A stretch of 6,629 nt of DNA from JAQBRD01 sp041158765 (lineage in GTDB: Bacteria > Patescibacteriota > Minisyncoccia > Phycocordibacterales > PALSA-1337). The first letter of the stretch is position 1; every line of letters begins with the position of its first letter. Below the pieces are notes generated by a model that searched no databases, was not told the DNA's origin, and worked only from the letters and a program-made list of their open reading frames with translations. Where the stretch lies: assembly GCA_041158765.1 (NCBI GenBank), contig JBEBAU010000022.1, forward strand, positions 1 through 6,629, written 5' to 3'. The position numbers were made by a program, and so were the translations under genes. Of the stretch, positions 5,428 through 6,629 are shown one piece after another.

Positions 5428-5827
5428 TGGTGGCTGAAAGTAGTGGTTTGAAATATGGCACAAAAATAAGCAATCCAACAATCACTGCAACAATAGCAGC
5501 AATGAGCACCGCTCCAGCCGCGACATCCTTCGTATCTCGAGCGTATGGATGATATTCGGGTGATGTGAGATCAATGTCAATTTCAATTGCAGTATTGATA
5601 GCTTCTGTGATGAAAACCAGTCCGCTCGTGAGTGCGAGTAGTATCCATTCAGTATGTGAAATCTTAAAATACACACCGAGAGCCACCGCAATAATACACA
5701 CCCCAACATGTATCCACGCATTGTGTGTTGTCTTCAAAAAGAGCACAATTCCTCGACCTGCATGCACAAAACTCTTCGCTCGCTTTATTATAGAAAACTC
5801 TTTTTTTGTATCAATGTGTTGTTGCAT
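5423..5827 (-). CDS. Diacylglycerol/undecaprenol kinase family membrane protein (DgkA-type)
   Basis: 134 residues, a normal length for the small integral-membrane lipid kinase family. The N-terminus is amphipathic and basic (FVHAGRGIVLFLKTTHNAWIH, starting at residue 20), followed by three hydrophobic helices at about 37-53, 60-80 and 104-125. The catalytic signature is present: the EAINTAIEIDID run (75-86) with Glu75, Asn78 and Glu82, then a YHPYARDTKDVAAGAVLIAA stretch (92-111) with Lys100-Asp101. The family phosphorylates diacylglycerol (Gram-negative DgkA) or undecaprenol (Gram-positive UdpK) using ATP at the membrane; undecaprenol is more likely here because the extended N-terminal region and NTAIE/KDVAAGAV pattern resemble the UdpK-type. 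It would feed lipid carrier recycling for wall or surface polysaccharide synthesis. It is 5 bases downstream of msrA and 9 upstream of rlmH, so probably in the same operon. Confidence 0.92.
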   Translation of the reverse strand: MQQHIDTKKEFSIIKRAKSFVHAGRGIVLFLKTTHNAWIHVGVCIIAVALGVYFKISHTEWILLALTSGLVFITEAINTAIEIDIDLTSPEYHPYARDTKDVAAGAVLIAAIVAVIVGLLIFVPYFKPLLSATI

Positions 5828-5832
5828 ATTTT

Positions 5833-6333
5833 TTAGCTTAGATAACTATCAAACCAAATTGCATGGCAAGTATATCCGCTTGGATTTTTTTGTAAATAAT
5901 CTTGATGAAACGGTTCTGCTGGATAAAAGACGCCGAGCGGTTCAAGCGTCGTCACCACAGGATCCTTCCAGCGTTTTGATGCATTAACGATTGTGATGAA
6001 ATCCTCTGCAAGCTTTTTTTCTTCTTCATTTCCATAAAAGATAGCTGAGCGATATGAGGTACCGATATCATTTCCTTGTTGATTACGTGTTGTTGGATTG
6101 TGTATTTGAAAAAAGAAATCGAGCAATTTTGTATATGATGTTTGTGTTGGATCATATTCAATAAGAACAGCCTCGGCATGTCCTGGGTGATTTTCATATG
6201 TTGGATCCTCATTCGAACCACCAGTATAGCCAACCTCTGTCGTTACAACACCAGGCTGACTACGTATCAGATTTTCAAGTCCCCAGAAGCATCCACCGGC
6301 AAGTACCATTTTTTTATTCATATATTTTTTCAT
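5833..6333 (-). CDS. msrA: Peptide methionine-S-sulfoxide reductase MsrA
   Basis: 166 residues. It reduces the S-epimer of methionine sulfoxide in proteins or free methionine, using an active-site cysteine regenerated by thioredoxin. Signatures are the catalytic motif GGCFWGLE with Cys15, GVVTTEVGYTGG (28-39), PGHAEAVLIEYDP (50-62), FFQIHNPTTRNQQGNDIGTS (74-93) followed by YRSAIFY, and PAEPFHQDYL (138-147). Cys156 (GYTCH) near the C-terminus is a plausible resolving cysteine. No signal peptide is seen, so it probably acts in the cytoplasm. ATG at 6333 was chosen as it follows the msrB stop by 6 bases; ATGs at 6321 and 6309 (just before VLAGGCFWG) are possible because there is no Shine-Dalgarno sequence to decide. 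It sits between msrB and the lipid kinase in a tight run of genes. Confidence 0.97.
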   Translation of the reverse strand: MKKYMNKKMVLAGGCFWGLENLIRSQPGVVTTEVGYTGGSNEDPTYENHPGHAEAVLIEYDPTQTSYTKLLDFFFQIHNPTTRNQQGNDIGTSYRSAIFYGNEEEKKLAEDFITIVNASKRWKDPVVTTLEPLGVFYPAEPFHQDYLQKNPSGYTCHAIWFDSYLS

Positions 6334-6339
6334 TTCATG

Positions 6340-6629
6340 CTATTTCGTATCAAAACCCTCGAAGCACACAGAATTTGTGCAGTAATACTTACCAGTTTTT
6401 GTGGGACTATTGTCAAATACATGGCCAAGATGTGAATCACAAACCGCACACACGATCTCCACTCTTTTCATACCATGAGACATGTCCTCGATGTTTTTGA
6501 TCGCCCCAGGAAGTGCTTCGTCGAAACTTGGCCAACCAGTTCCTGATTCGAACTTCGCCGACACATCAAAAAGTGCATTGCCGCACGCAGCGCAACGATA
6601 TAGCCCGTCTTTGTCTGGATATATGCTCT
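6340..6629 (-). CDS. msrB: Peptide methionine-R-sulfoxide reductase MsrB (5' end beyond window)
   Basis: The frame remains open to the right edge, giving 95 visible C-terminal residues; the true start is outside. GTG at 6564 is not the start because conserved family sequence continues upstream of it (GLYRCAACGNALFDVSAKF). Two CxxC zinc pairs are present, Cys12/Cys15 (CAAC) and Cys60/Cys63 (CAVC), together with SGTGWPSF (28-35), HLGHVFDNSP (66-75) and the catalytic Cys83 in KYYCTNSVCF. The enzyme reduces the R-epimer of methionine sulfoxide and complements the MsrA encoded 6 bases downstream. Whether it carries an export signal cannot be seen. The C-terminus stops shortly after the catalytic motif, as is normal for short MsrB forms. 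Confidence 0.96.
   Translation of the reverse strand, partial: SIYPDKDGLYRCAACGNALFDVSAKFESGTGWPSFDEALPGAIKNIEDMSHGMKRVEIVCAVCDSHLGHVFDNSPTKTGKYYCTNSVCFEGFDTK

Noticed and set aside
5565..5987. 140-codon open frame on the plus strand
   Set aside because: Opposite the lipid kinase and msrA genes, both of which have clear family motifs; the translation resembles no family.
6142..6500. Overlapping plus-strand open frames of about 100 codons
   Set aside because: Antisense to msrA and msrB, whose catalytic motifs are intact on the minus strand.
6340..6564. Complete short MsrB starting at GTG 6564
   Set aside because: Conserved MsrB sequence including the first zinc-binding CxxC pair continues upstream in frame to the window edge, so the gene is truncated by the window instead.
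1..6629. CRISPR arrays, insertion sequences, tRNA or rRNA genes
   Set aside because: No spaced direct repeats, transposase motifs, terminal inverted repeats or recognisable RNA gene sequence were seen; coding genes fill almost the whole window.

Overview
This window looks like chromosomal DNA of a small-genome bacterium, most likely a member of the Patescibacteria (CPR), Parcubacteria-like. The grounds are the moderately AT-rich sequence, very tight gene packing (no gap over 75 bases), near absence of Shine-Dalgarno sequences, and several proteins that resemble families I associate with these bacteria. These are the thioredoxin-like protein at 630-1310, the 89-residue membrane protein at 2840-3109 and MscL with a zinc-ribbon tail. 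The lineage is an inference; no rRNA or other phylogenetic marker is present.

Layout. Positions 1-1310 hold two plus-strand genes: the C-terminal part of a membrane glycosyltransferase family 2 protein, and a membrane-anchored thioredoxin-like protein (CPDC motif) that overlaps it by 10 bases. This pair converges, with a 20-base overlap, on a run of ten minus-strand genes filling 1291-6629. In transcription order from the right edge these are msrB (5' end outside the window), msrA, a DgkA/undecaprenol kinase-type gene and rlmH, with gaps of 5-9 bases. Then come a tail-anchored hypothetical protein with a possible PH-like fold, a large extracytoplasmic conserved hypothetical protein, a small membrane protein, mscL, a DsbA-like thiol oxidoreductase and a VKOR-family protein.

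How the genes fit together. The DsbA-like protein (CPAC) and the VKOR protein (CQYC plus the loop cysteine pair) form a recognisable oxidative folding pair. DsbA would oxidise secreted proteins and VKOR would reoxidise DsbA. The neighbouring CPDC thioredoxin-like protein is also anchored to face outside, and msrA/msrB repair oxidised methionine. The window is therefore rich in thiol and redox chemistry. MscL, the lipid kinase, the glycosyltransferase and the large extracytoplasmic protein are envelope functions. RlmH is a housekeeping 23S rRNA methyltransferase.

Regulatory reading. Three genes (dsbA-like, the 4401-4895 gene and rlmH) have a TATAAT or TATAGT hexamer ending exactly 8 bases before the ATG, which would give leaderless or nearly leaderless mRNAs. 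No convincing intrinsic terminator, RNA gene, mobile element or CRISPR array was seen. All twelve stop codons are TAA or TAG.
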